Shown piece by piece: positions 1-7,847 of a stretch of DNA of 64,000 nt (its first letter is position 1; every line of letters begins with the position of its first letter). The DNA is from CAIWTU01 sp963815135 (GTDB taxonomy: Bacteria > Desulfobacterota > Desulfuromonadia > Geobacterales > Geobacteraceae), in NCBI GenBank assembly GCA_963815135.1, contig CAWFFO010000011.1, forward strand, positions 62,001 through 126,000. The letters are read 5' to 3'. A model generated the notes under the pieces. The model did no database searches and was not told where the DNA came from. It saw only the letters and a program-made list of their open reading frames with translations. Made by a program: the position numbers and the translations under genes.

Positions 1-1
1 C

Positions 2-583
2 ATTTATGCCAGATTGACGGATGTCCCTCCTAAATTCGACCCCGCAACTAGGACACTCAAACTTCGCCTGACTGCCGATAATCCCGGTAATCGACTGCGG
101 CCCGACATGTTTGTTGACGTTGAATTCGAAGTGGACATGCCGCCGGCGATTACGGTGCCTATGGATGCAGTGCTCGACTCCGGATTAAAGAAAACGGTTT
201 TCGTTGACCTGGGCAACGGTTCCTTTGAGCCTCGAAAAGTGGAAACAGGCCGCACTTCAGACGACCGGGTCGAGATAGTCAAAGGGCTCACTGCCGGTGA
301 ACGGATTGTTGTATCGGGGAATTTTCTTATTGATTCCGAGAGCAGGATGAAAACTGCTACCGCTGCGATGTCCGGGACGGGAAGCATCGATCCTTCATGC
401 GGGATGATGGTTGATGAAGGTAAGTCGAAATCCGAGGGCTTTACCAGCAACTATAAGGGCAAGACCTACTACTTCTGCTCCATGGAATGCAAGATGAAGT
501 TCGACAAGGAACCAGCGAAATTTGCTGACAAACCGGCAAAGATGAATTTGATGGAAATGAAGCAAGAAGATATTGAAAAGTGA
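2..583 (+). CDS. Efflux RND periplasmic adaptor (CusB/HlyD-like) with C-terminal YHS domain, 5' end outside window
   Basis: C-terminal ~193 residues of a membrane-fusion protein; the frame is open to the left edge, so the TTG at 14 is not the real start. The visible part begins in the beta-barrel region (KFDPATRT, then RPDMFVDVEFEVDMP) and continues through the membrane-proximal domain (VPMDAVLDSGLKKTVFVD). It ends in a YHS metal-binding domain (DPSCGMMVDEGK ... YYFCSMECKMKFD) with conserved cysteines. It is a close paralogue of the adaptor at 898-2424 but lacks that protein's long Met-rich tail, ending in a short MEMKQEDIEK. The family links an RND pump to an outer-membrane channel; the YHS domain suggests Cu/Ag handling. 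Whether the missing N-terminus is intact cannot be seen. Confidence 0.85.
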   Translation: MYARLTDVPPKFDPATRTLKLRLTADNPGNRLRPDMFVDVEFEVDMPPAITVPMDAVLDSGLKKTVFVDLGNGSFEPRKVETGRTSDDRVEIVKGLTAGERIVVSGNFLIDSESRMKTATAAMSGTGSIDPSCGMMVDEGKSKSEGFTSNYKGKTYYFCSMECKMKFDKEPAKFADKPAKMNLMEMKQEDIEK

Positions 584-649
584 CAGTCGTAACCAAGAGA
601 AACCAGGTAATCAAAATTATTTCCATGTTCTGAAAGTTGATGTAACATG

Positions 650-679
650 CCCTGCGAATACTCGCGGGGTTTTAATTTT
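650..679 (+). terminator. Rho-independent terminator after first adaptor gene
   Basis: Stem CCCTGCGA (650-657) pairs with TCGCGGGG (662-669), with one G-T wobble and a 4-nt loop, followed by TTTTAATTTT. It separates the partial adaptor from the next gene; the rest of 680-897 is AT-rich leader with no gene. Confidence 0.75.
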
Positions 680-897
680 CCGCAAACAAAAGTATGCTAA
701 TGAAAATGTGAGCCGAAGTTGATGCGTCAAGGAATAAATTGCGATATACTGTCAAACTCAACTTAAGGATATATGACATAAGAGAGGACCTTCCTTTCGC
801 GAAAAAATCGCTTTCAAGAAACGGGTTGGAATTCGGCTTTTAAAATTGAGGAAAACTGAACTATTTTGTTTATTCTAAGAAAGGTTTTGATCTGTAA

Positions 898-2424
898 ATG
901 AAAAAAATCGTTTTTGTTACGTTGGGTATTTGTCTCCTCGTATTGGCTTATCTTGCAGGTAGCTGGCACAGCCACAGAAATTTAACAACGGAAGATAACA
1001 GCGGGCGGAAGATCCTGTATTATGTTGATCCCATGAATCCGGGCAACAGGTATGACAAACCTGGTACAGCACCATGCGGCATGGCGCTGAAGCCGGTGTA
1101 TGCCGACGGGGGTGGAGCCGCGGCCGGCATGTCGTCCATGCCTGCAGGTACGGTGCACATCTCGCCGGAAAAGCAGCAACTGATCGGGGTCAGGGTCGAG
1201 CAGGTGGAAAAAACGTCCGCAGACCATACCATTCGCATGCTCGGCCGGGTTGCTCCGGACGAGACGCGCGTATACCGGATAAATGCATTTGTGGATGGCT
1301 GGATACGCAAGGCTTTCTCGAATACGACAGGAAGCCTGGTCCGCAAAGGCGATCTGCTGGCCACCTTTTATGCCCTGGATTTTCTGGCCGCTGAGCGGGC
1401 ATACGTCACCGCTGTGAGCTCAGCTGACATTAACCAGCCGAGGGGGCTGGAAACCAACTCGCTGCTTACCCTTTCCGGGCTGAGCCTGCTCCAGTACCGG
1501 GAAAATCTGCGCAGTCTCGGCATGAGCGAAAAACAGATCGACGAGCTGGGACGCAACCTCAAATTCATCGATGACATCGAGATCAGATCACCGGTGACCG
1601 GTTTCGTGCTGGTGAGAAACATCTCACCGGGCCAGCAGTTCAGCAAGGGAACAGAACTTTACAGGATTGCGGATCTGCGCAGGGTATGGATACTTATCGA
1701 TGCTTATGAGAATGAGGCGAGGAATTTTCACCCCGGGCAAATGGTGCAGGTCAACTACCAGGGGAAAATATTCAAAGCCAGAGTAAGCCCTGTCCTTCCA
1801 GAATTCGACCCGGCTACCCGTACCATGAAAATACGCCTGGAAGTGGATAACCCGGGCTATATACTTCGCCCGGATATGTTCGTAAACGTGGATTACCCGG
1901 TCCGCGTGCCGTCGGCAGTGACTGTTCCCGCTGATGCGGTGCTTGATTCCGGCCTGAAAAAGACGGTCTTCGTGGATCGGGGCGATGGCTACTTCGAGCC
2001 GCGAAAGGTGGAGACCGGCCGCTGGTTCGACGACCGGGTGGAGATAGTCAAAGGGCTGCAGCCGGGCGAACGGATCGTGGTGTCCGGCAATTTCCTCATC
2101 GATTCGGAGAGCCGGATGAAAACCGCAACCGCCGACATGTCCGGAACAGGAAGTATCGATCCCTCCTGCGGGATGATGGTTGACGAAGGTAAGTCCAGGT
2201 CCGAGGGGTTCACCAGCGATTACAACGGAAAGACCTACTACTTCTGCTCCATGGCATGCAAGATGAAGTTCGACAAGGAACCCGCAAAATATGCGGTGAA
2301 GCCGGTGAAAATGGATAAAATGAAGAGCATGGACGGCATGAAGGACATGGACAAGATGGACAAGATGGACAAGATGGACAAGACGGAGGGAGACATGAAG
2401 AGCGGCGGTCAGAGACATGATTAA
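898..2424 (+). CDS. cusB: CusB-like efflux adaptor with heavy-metal-binding and YHS domains and Met-rich tail
   Basis: Periplasmic adaptor of a tripartite Cu(I)/Ag(I)-type efflux system, 508 aa. Residues 4-22 form an N-terminal membrane anchor. Residues ~40-68 match the heavy-metal-binding domain (YYVDPMNPG ... APCGMALKPVY), followed by the lipoyl/hairpin/beta-barrel core (LGRVAPDE, VTGFVLVRNISPGQ, EFDPATRTMKIRL). Residues ~421-466 are a YHS domain (DPSCGMMVDEG ... YYFCSMACKMKFD). The last ~40 residues are Met/Asp/Lys-rich with tandem MDK repeats, probably a flexible metal-binding tail. A purine-rich AGAAAGG lies 13 nt before the ATG. It overlaps cusA by 8 bp, so the two are translationally coupled. 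Two metal-binding modules plus a Met tail on one adaptor is more than the E. coli CusB arrangement, where the metallochaperone CusF is separate. Confidence 0.9.
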   Translation: MKKIVFVTLGICLLVLAYLAGSWHSHRNLTTEDNSGRKILYYVDPMNPGNRYDKPGTAPCGMALKPVYADGGGAAAGMSSMPAGTVHISPEKQQLIGVRVEQVEKTSADHTIRMLGRVAPDETRVYRINAFVDGWIRKAFSNTTGSLVRKGDLLATFYALDFLAAERAYVTAVSSADINQPRGLETNSLLTLSGLSLLQYRENLRSLGMSEKQIDELGRNLKFIDDIEIRSPVTGFVLVRNISPGQQFSKGTELYRIADLRRVWILIDAYENEARNFHPGQMVQVNYQGKIFKARVSPVLPEFDPATRTMKIRLEVDNPGYILRPDMFVNVDYPVRVPSAVTVPADAVLDSGLKKTVFVDRGDGYFEPRKVETGRWFDDRVEIVKGLQPGERIVVSGNFLIDSESRMKTATADMSGTGSIDPSCGMMVDEGKSRSEGFTSDYNGKTYYFCSMACKMKFDKEPAKYAVKPVKMDKMKSMDGMKDMDKMDKMDKMDKTEGDMKSGGQRHD

Positions 2425-5400
2425 CCGGATCATCGATTTCTCGGCGAACAACCGGATCATCGTTTTCGTGATCGTCGCCATGGCTGCCATGGCCGGCTGG
2501 TGGTCGATGCGCACCATGCCCCTGGATGCCATTCCCGACCTCTCCGATACCCAGGTGATCATCTATTCCCGCTGGGACCGCAGCCCGGACATAATGGAAG
2601 ACCAGGTGACCTATCCCATCGTCACTGCCATGCTCGGCTCACCCAGGGTGAAGAGTGTCCGCGGCTTCTCCGATTTCGGCTACTCATTCGTATACGTGAT
2701 CTTCGACGAGGGAACCGATATCTACTGGGCGCGTTCGCGCACGCTGGAATACCTGTCCGGAGTGCTGCCGCGCCTGCCCCAGGGGGTGCGCACCGAACTG
2801 GGGCCCGACGCCAGCGGCGTCGGCTGGGTCTATCAGTATGCACTGGTGGACACAACCGGCAAGCACAGCCTGGCGGACCTGCGTTCATACCAGGACTGGT
2901 ACCTGAATTATTATCTCAAGTCGGTGCCGGGCGTGGCGGAAGTGGCCCCGCTGGGCGGTTTCGGCCGGCAGTACCAGATCAATCTCGATCCGAACCGGCT
3001 GCAGGCTTACAATATTTCCATCAATCGCGTGGTGGATGCGGTGCGCGGAGGCAACAACGATTCGGCGGGGCGGCTGGTGGAGTTCGGCGGCACCGAATAC
3101 ATGGTGCGCGGACTGGGCTATGCCCGCTCTATTTCCGATCTGGACAACATTGCGGTTGCCGCCAGTGAAGACGGTACGCCGATCCGCGTCAAGGATTTGG
3201 GCAAGGTGGTCCTCGGCCCTGACATCCGCCGCGGGGCCTCCGACCTGGACGGTAAAGGGGAGGCCGTCTCCGGAATTGTTGTCATGCGCCAGGGACAAAA
3301 TGCCCTGGATGTCATCAAACGGGTCAAGTCCAAGCTCAAGGAGATCGAGCCCGGCCTGCCCGAAGGTGTGAAGATTGTCCCGGTTTATGACCGTTCGCAA
3401 CTTATCCAGAAGTCGATCGACAATCTCAAGTCAACCATCCTCGAAGTAATCTGCACCGTGGCGATCGTGATCCTCCTATTCCTCTGGCATATTCCCAGCT
3501 CCATCATTCCCATCATCACCATTCCCCTCGCGGTCCTTATCTCTTTTATCCCGTTCAGACTGCTGGGGATCAATGCCAATATAATGTCCCTGGGTGGCAT
3601 AGCCATTGCCATCGGCGCCCTGGTGGATGCTGCCATTGTCGTCGTGGAGCAGACCCACAAGAAGCTGGAACAGTGGGAGCAGGAGGGCAGGAAAAAGGAT
3701 TACCGGGATGTGGTCGTGGGGGCGATCAAGGAAGTGGCCGGGCCGAGTTTCTTCGCGCTGCTGGTAATCGCGGTGTCCTTTCTTCCGGTCCTTACCCTGG
3801 AAGCCCAGGAAGGCCGCCTGTTCAAGCCGCTGGCCTATACCAAGACCCTGTCCATGGTGGTTGCCGCCATCCTGACCATCACCCTCGATCCGGCGCTGCG
3901 GCTCACGCTGACCCATGTGAGGAATTTCCGCTTCAGGCCCCGCTGGCTGTGCAGGGCCACCAACACCGTACTGGTGGGAAAAATCCGCCAGGAAAAAGAG
4001 CATCCGGTCAACCGCGCACTGATCAGGATTTACCAGCCTGCCGCCGAATGGTCCCTGCGCCGCAAATGGGTAGTGATCGGCACGGCGGTGGCGCTTGTCA
4101 TCCTGACCATTCCGGTTTTCATGAAGCTGGGGTCCGAGTTCATGCCGACCCTGGATGAAGGTTCAATCCTCTATATGCCGACTACCATGCCCGGCATTTC
4201 AATCACCGAAGCCTCGAAGCTGCTCCAGGTTACCGACCGGATCATCAAGAGCTTTCCGGAAGTGGACCGTGTGATGGGCAAGGCGGGCCGGTCCGAGACC
4301 TCCACCGACCCTGCGCCACTGTCCATGCTGGAAACGGTGATCACCCTGAAACCCAAGGCGCAGTGGCGGAAAAAAGATACCTGGTACAGCTCCTGGGCGC
4401 CGGAGTGGCTGAAAGATATTCTACGCCGCATCACCCCCGATAACATATCCAGCGAGGAACTGGTCCGGCAGATGGACGATGCCCTCAAGCTTCCGGGACT
4501 CTCCAATGCCTGGACCATGCCGGTCAAGGGGCGGATCGACATGCTCACCACCGGCATCAAAACACCGCTCGGCCTGAAGATCTCCGGCGATAACCTGGTC
4601 ACCATCGAAGATATCGGGACTCGGGTCGAATCGCTTCTCAAGCAAGTCAAGGGCGTCCGCAACGTGTTTGCCGAACGCACCGGCGGCGGCTATTTCCTCG
4701 ATATCGACTGGAACCGGGAAGAACTGGCCAGGTACGGTCTGACAATGGACGAGGCGCAGCAGGTGGTGCAAAGCGCCATCGGCGGGGAAAATGTCACGAC
4801 CATGATCCAGGGACGCGAACGCTACCCGGTGAATGTGCGCTACATGCGCGATTTCCGCAATGACATGGGAACCCTGGGGCGGGTGCTGGTTCCCGTATCG
4901 GGCGGGAAGAAGCAGATACCCCTTTCCCAGCTGGCGGAAATCAGCGTCAGCGGCGGGTCATCCATGATCCGCGACGAAGACGGCCTGCTCACCGGCTACG
5001 TGTACGTGGACCTGGGCGGTCGCGATCCGCAGAGCTTCATCGATGAAGCAGGCCCGATGATCAGGAAAGAGATTGGGCTTCCCCCGGGGTACTCGGTATC
5101 CTGGAGCGGCCAGTTCGAGGCCATGAAACGGGTCAAGGAACGGCTGAAAGTGATCATACCCCTGACCCTGTTTTTCATTCTCGTGCTCCTTTACATGAAC
5201 ACCCGTTCCATGGTCAAAACGCTCATAGTCATGCTTGCAGTGCCCTTTTCCGCCGTCGGCGCGGTCTGGCTGCTCTACCTGCTCGGCTACAACATGAGCA
5301 TCGGGGTCTGGGTGGGTCTGATCGCGCTCTTGGGGGTAGACGCCGAGACGGGCGTTTTCATGCTCCTTTATCTCGACCTTGCGTATGCAAAGGCGAAAAT

Positions 5401-5695
5401 GGAAGGCCGGCTCGGCAGCCGTGAGGAACTGCACCAGGCGATAATGGAGGGGGCGGTGAAGAGGCTGCGGCCTAAAGTCATGACAGTGGCGACCATGTTC
5501 CTCGGCCTGGTGCCGATCATGTGGGCCACCGGCACCGGATCTGATGTGATGAAGCATATAGCAGCCCCCATGGTCGGAGGTATTTTCACCTCCTTTCTCA
5601 TGGAGCTGCTCGTGTACCCGGCGATTTACGAGATCTGGAAATGGAATTTCGAGGTGAAGCGCGAGATAACGGCGGTACCTGCCGAGGCGGGGTAG
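2417..5695 (+). CDS. cusA: CusA-like heavy-metal efflux RND transporter
   Basis: Inner-membrane proton-driven pump, 1092 aa, full length for the HME-RND family. The start has the typical MINRIIDFSANNRIIVF first helix and LDAIPDLSDTQVI. TM4 carries the proton-relay aspartate in GALVDAAIVVVEQ (residue ~404). The periplasmic part keeps the methionines known to bind Cu/Ag in E. coli CusA: LYMPTTMPG, LSMLETVITL and RIDMLTTG. I therefore favour Cu(I)/Ag(I) over Co/Zn/Cd as substrate, by homology only. The gene is intact over 3.3 kb and overlaps cusB. No outer-membrane (TolC/CusC) gene is visible downstream; it may lie upstream of the window. Confidence 0.93.
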   Translation: MINRIIDFSANNRIIVFVIVAMAAMAGWWSMRTMPLDAIPDLSDTQVIIYSRWDRSPDIMEDQVTYPIVTAMLGSPRVKSVRGFSDFGYSFVYVIFDEGTDIYWARSRTLEYLSGVLPRLPQGVRTELGPDASGVGWVYQYALVDTTGKHSLADLRSYQDWYLNYYLKSVPGVAEVAPLGGFGRQYQINLDPNRLQAYNISINRVVDAVRGGNNDSAGRLVEFGGTEYMVRGLGYARSISDLDNIAVAASEDGTPIRVKDLGKVVLGPDIRRGASDLDGKGEAVSGIVVMRQGQNALDVIKRVKSKLKEIEPGLPEGVKIVPVYDRSQLIQKSIDNLKSTILEVICTVAIVILLFLWHIPSSIIPIITIPLAVLISFIPFRLLGINANIMSLGGIAIAIGALVDAAIVVVEQTHKKLEQWEQEGRKKDYRDVVVGAIKEVAGPSFFALLVIAVSFLPVLTLEAQEGRLFKPLAYTKTLSMVVAAILTITLDPALRLTLTHVRNFRFRPRWLCRATNTVLVGKIRQEKEHPVNRALIRIYQPAAEWSLRRKWVVIGTAVALVILTIPVFMKLGSEFMPTLDEGSILYMPTTMPGISITEASKLLQVTDRIIKSFPEVDRVMGKAGRSETSTDPAPLSMLETVITLKPKAQWRKKDTWYSSWAPEWLKDILRRITPDNISSEELVRQMDDALKLPGLSNAWTMPVKGRIDMLTTGIKTPLGLKISGDNLVTIEDIGTRVESLLKQVKGVRNVFAERTGGGYFLDIDWNREELARYGLTMDEAQQVVQSAIGGENVTTMIQGRERYPVNVRYMRDFRNDMGTLGRVLVPVSGGKKQIPLSQLAEISVSGGSSMIRDEDGLLTGYVYVDLGGRDPQSFIDEAGPMIRKEIGLPPGYSVSWSGQFEAMKRVKERLKVIIPLTLFFILVLLYMNTRSMVKTLIVMLAVPFSAVGAVWLLYLLGYNMSIGVWVGLIALLGVDAETGVFMLLYLDLAYAKAKMEGRLGSREELHQAIMEGAVKRLRPKVMTVATMFLGLVPIMWATGTGSDVMKHIAAPMVGGIFTSFLMELLVYPAIYEIWKWNFEVKREITAVPAEAG

Positions 5696-5725
5696 GGAAG
5701 GGATTAACAGGAGAATACCTGAATC

Positions 5726-5897
5726 CGTGACACCTTTACACCTTCGCTTGCGCGGAACGCCCCGGTTTTTACATTCCCGCATGATGAGGCTGCCCGACGA
5801 AGTTCACCCGACTGAAAAGGCTTGTTACTATGTCGGCAGCGTTGAACCCCGGCATTCTGCTCGCTCGGCGTTCAGGCATTGCGGATTCAGGGAAAAA
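5726..5897 (+). repeat. Dispersed intergenic repeat family 2, copy A
   Basis: About 170 bp between cusA and the thioredoxin gene, closely similar to 55750-55913 in front of rtcB and in the same orientation relative to the downstream gene. Shared blocks include ACACCTTCGCTTGCGCGGAA, GTTCACCCG and AACCCCGGCATTCTGCTC. It encodes nothing convincing (a 61-aa ORF crosses it). It could be a mobile repeat or a structured leader RNA. Confidence 0.7.
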
Positions 5898-6027
5898 CCT
5901 GAACTAAACTGAAAACGATTTTGGTTTTATCCTGTACAACCTGTATATCCCTGTTAAATATAATTTAGTTTCCAGTTCTGTTTCCGGCCATCTCGCCAGG
6001 TTTAATAATTCAGGAGGTAAAAGTATC

Positions 6028-6558
6028 ATGATATCAACGAATTCCACGGCTTCTCCGGCCAGGCGCATGGTCATGCCGTTAATTGTTTTTTTATTTTGTA
6101 TTTCAGCCGGTTCCGTTTTTGCCGCGGGCGGCGCTCCCCTGAGGGTCGGCGACATGCCTCCGGCAGTGACACTGCATGACCTGAACGGTTCGGCCGTCAG
6201 GTTTCCCGGCGATTACAGGGGAAAAGTGGTAATTCTCCATTTCTGGGTGGGAGGATGCAGTTCATGCAGGGAGGAGATGCCCGACATGGAGTCGCTGTAT
6301 GACAAATACCGGAAAAAAGGGCTGGTCATCCTGGCGGTCAATGTCGGTCAGCGCAGAGACATCGTCAAAAGCCTGGTCAGAGGCCTGGGAATTTCCTATC
6401 CGGTCCTGCTCGACAGCGACAAACGGATGGCCGACAGGTATGATGTGGTCGGCCTTCCCCGGACTTACCTTATCGACCGGAACGGCGTTATCCGCTACAA
6501 AATTCTCGGTTCCGCAAGTGTGGAGATGTTGCAGAAGCGGGTACTCAGCATGCTGTAG
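6028..6558 (+). CDS. TlpA/ResA-like periplasmic thioredoxin
   Basis: A 176-aa exported thiol-disulfide protein. The N-terminus is a long signal peptide or anchor (RRMVMPLIVFLFCISAGSVFA), followed by an AhpC/TSA-TlpA fold: VGDMPPAVTLHDLNG, VVILHFWVGGCSSCREEMP with redox cysteines C77 and C80, and the cis-Pro segment VVGLPRTYLIDRNG. The usual WCxxC is here GGCSSC. AGGAGG at 6012-6017 lies 10 nt before the ATG. It may serve cytochrome maturation or the metal system next door; the downstream heme protein fits this, but no operon is proven. Confidence 0.85.
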   Translation: MISTNSTASPARRMVMPLIVFLFCISAGSVFAAGGAPLRVGDMPPAVTLHDLNGSAVRFPGDYRGKVVILHFWVGGCSSCREEMPDMESLYDKYRKKGLVILAVNVGQRRDIVKSLVRGLGISYPVLLDSDKRMADRYDVVGLPRTYLIDRNGVIRYKILGSASVEMLQKRVLSML

Positions 6559-6768
6559 GGCCGGAGTCCGGGGCAAATGGTTGAATTCTGTATGACAGCC
6601 ACTAATCATGGTTTGAACCGCTTTTTTCAGGATCAATGCCGCATTGACAGTAGTTTGTCCCGGGGTAGTATGTAAAGCAGAAGGGTAACGGGTTATCCCC
6701 TGGTTTGGCAGAGATCCGTAAAGCATCCGAAGGTTTCGGGGAAAGTAAATGAACAACAGGAGGATGTA

Positions 6769-7161
6769 ATGAAATACCTGGTCTTGGTGGGAAGGATTTT
6801 ATTTGCGGCAATATTCTTAATTGCCGGTCCGAGTCATTTCGCCCATAAAACCGTGGCCTATGCCGCTGCCCAGGGTGTGCCGCTGGCCTCGATCGCCGTT
6901 CCGGTGGCGGGTGTGCTCGCCATAGCCGGGGGATTGAGCGTAATGCTGGGATTCAGGGCGAGGATCGGTGCATGGCTGCTGGTTCTTTTCCTCGTGCCGG
7001 TCACCGTGATGATGCATAATTTCTGGGCGGCCACCGACCCGATGATGGCCCAGATGCAGCAGGTGATGTTCCTGAAAAATCTTGCCATACTGGGCGCAGC
7101 CCTGATGATTGCCAATTTCGGATCCGGTCCCATGAGCCTTGACGGCGACAAGTCGGTCTAG
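6769..7161 (+). CDS. DoxX family membrane protein
   Basis: A 130-aa protein with four predicted membrane helices (YLVLVGRILFAAIFLIAG; ASIAVPVAGVLAIAGGLSVMLG; AWLLVLFLVPVTVMMH; FLKNLAILGAALMIANFG). The pattern FLIAGPSHF and the position of MMHNFW match DoxX proteins. AGGAGG at 6758-6763 fixes the start. DoxX proteins are linked to thiol and quinone redox chemistry in membranes, but the exact role here is unknown. The 210 bp before it hold no gene. Confidence 0.85.
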   Translation: MKYLVLVGRILFAAIFLIAGPSHFAHKTVAYAAAQGVPLASIAVPVAGVLAIAGGLSVMLGFRARIGAWLLVLFLVPVTVMMHNFWAATDPMMAQMQQVMFLKNLAILGAALMIANFGSGPMSLDGDKSV

Positions 7162-7257
7162 GTAGTTTCGATCCCGTTCGTTTGCGCCCCGTGAAGCCGG
7201 GGGAAATGACCCATGCCGAACCTGCCCGGCATTATCTCGCGAATAAGGAGCTGACGC

Positions 7258-7716
7258 ATGAAGAAACCGTCGCTGAAAATGGTGAAATACTCCCTGTTAA
7301 TTCTTTTTGGCGCTTTTATCGTCATCCAGGCCGTTCCCTACGGCCGCGATCACGGCGACCCGCCCAACGTCAGCGAACCGAACTGGGATTCTCCCGGAAC
7401 CAGGGCTCTGGCAAAAAGGGCCTGTTTCGACTGTCACAGCAACGATACTGTCTGGCCGTGGTACGCTTCGGTTGCCCCTGTTTCCTGGCTTGTCTACCAT
7501 GATGTCGAAGAGGGAAGAAGTAAACTGAATTTCTCTGACTGGCGGGGCGGCAGGCGCGACGGGGAGAAGCCTTCCGAAATCAGGAAAGAGATCGATGAAG
7601 GAGATATGCCGCCCATCGAGTTCCGGCTGCTGCATCCGGAAGCGCGCCTGACAGGGGCTGAAAAACTGCAGTTGATCGACGGCATGATGGCAACGGCCAA
7701 TCGGAGCGCCTTGTAA
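7258..7716 (+). CDS. Heme-binding domain protein (c-type cytochrome, one CxxCH)
   Basis: A 152-aa exported protein with an N-terminal membrane anchor (YSLLILFGAFIVIQ) and one heme c motif, CFDCH at residues 56-60. The following SNDTVWPWYASVAPVSWLVYHDV and the late GDMPPIEFRLLHPEARLT match the Haem_bd family of small periplasmic cytochromes. AAGGAG at 7245-7250 precedes the ATG. A strong terminator follows at 7751. It probably acts in periplasmic electron transfer. Confidence 0.87.
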   Translation: MKKPSLKMVKYSLLILFGAFIVIQAVPYGRDHGDPPNVSEPNWDSPGTRALAKRACFDCHSNDTVWPWYASVAPVSWLVYHDVEEGRSKLNFSDWRGGRRDGEKPSEIRKEIDEGDMPPIEFRLLHPEARLTGAEKLQLIDGMMATANRSAL

Positions 7717-7750
7717 GGCTTTTCTCGCAAGTCCCCCCTAATCCCCTCAA

Positions 7751-7783
7751 AACGCCGGTCTTATCGGACCGGCGTTTATTTTT
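7751..7783 (+). terminator. Rho-independent terminator
   Basis: Perfect 10-bp stem AACGCCGGTC (7751-7760) / GACCGGCGTT (7767-7776), loop TTATCG, tail TTATTTTT. It ends the thioredoxin-DoxX-cytochrome run. Confidence 0.9.
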
Positions 7784-7847
7784 AAACTGGATACGGCAGT
7801 TGCAGGCATCCTCCGTTCGCTCCGGAGGCCTGATTCTGCTGCTCTAA

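Noticed and set aside
1624..2562. Long (312-aa) minus-strand ORF opposite cusB, and similar long antisense ORFs opposite rtcB, kdpA and the 4.9-5.8 kb part of cusA
   Set aside because: They mirror highly supported genes in GC-rich DNA and encode His/Arg-rich low-complexity products with no motifs.
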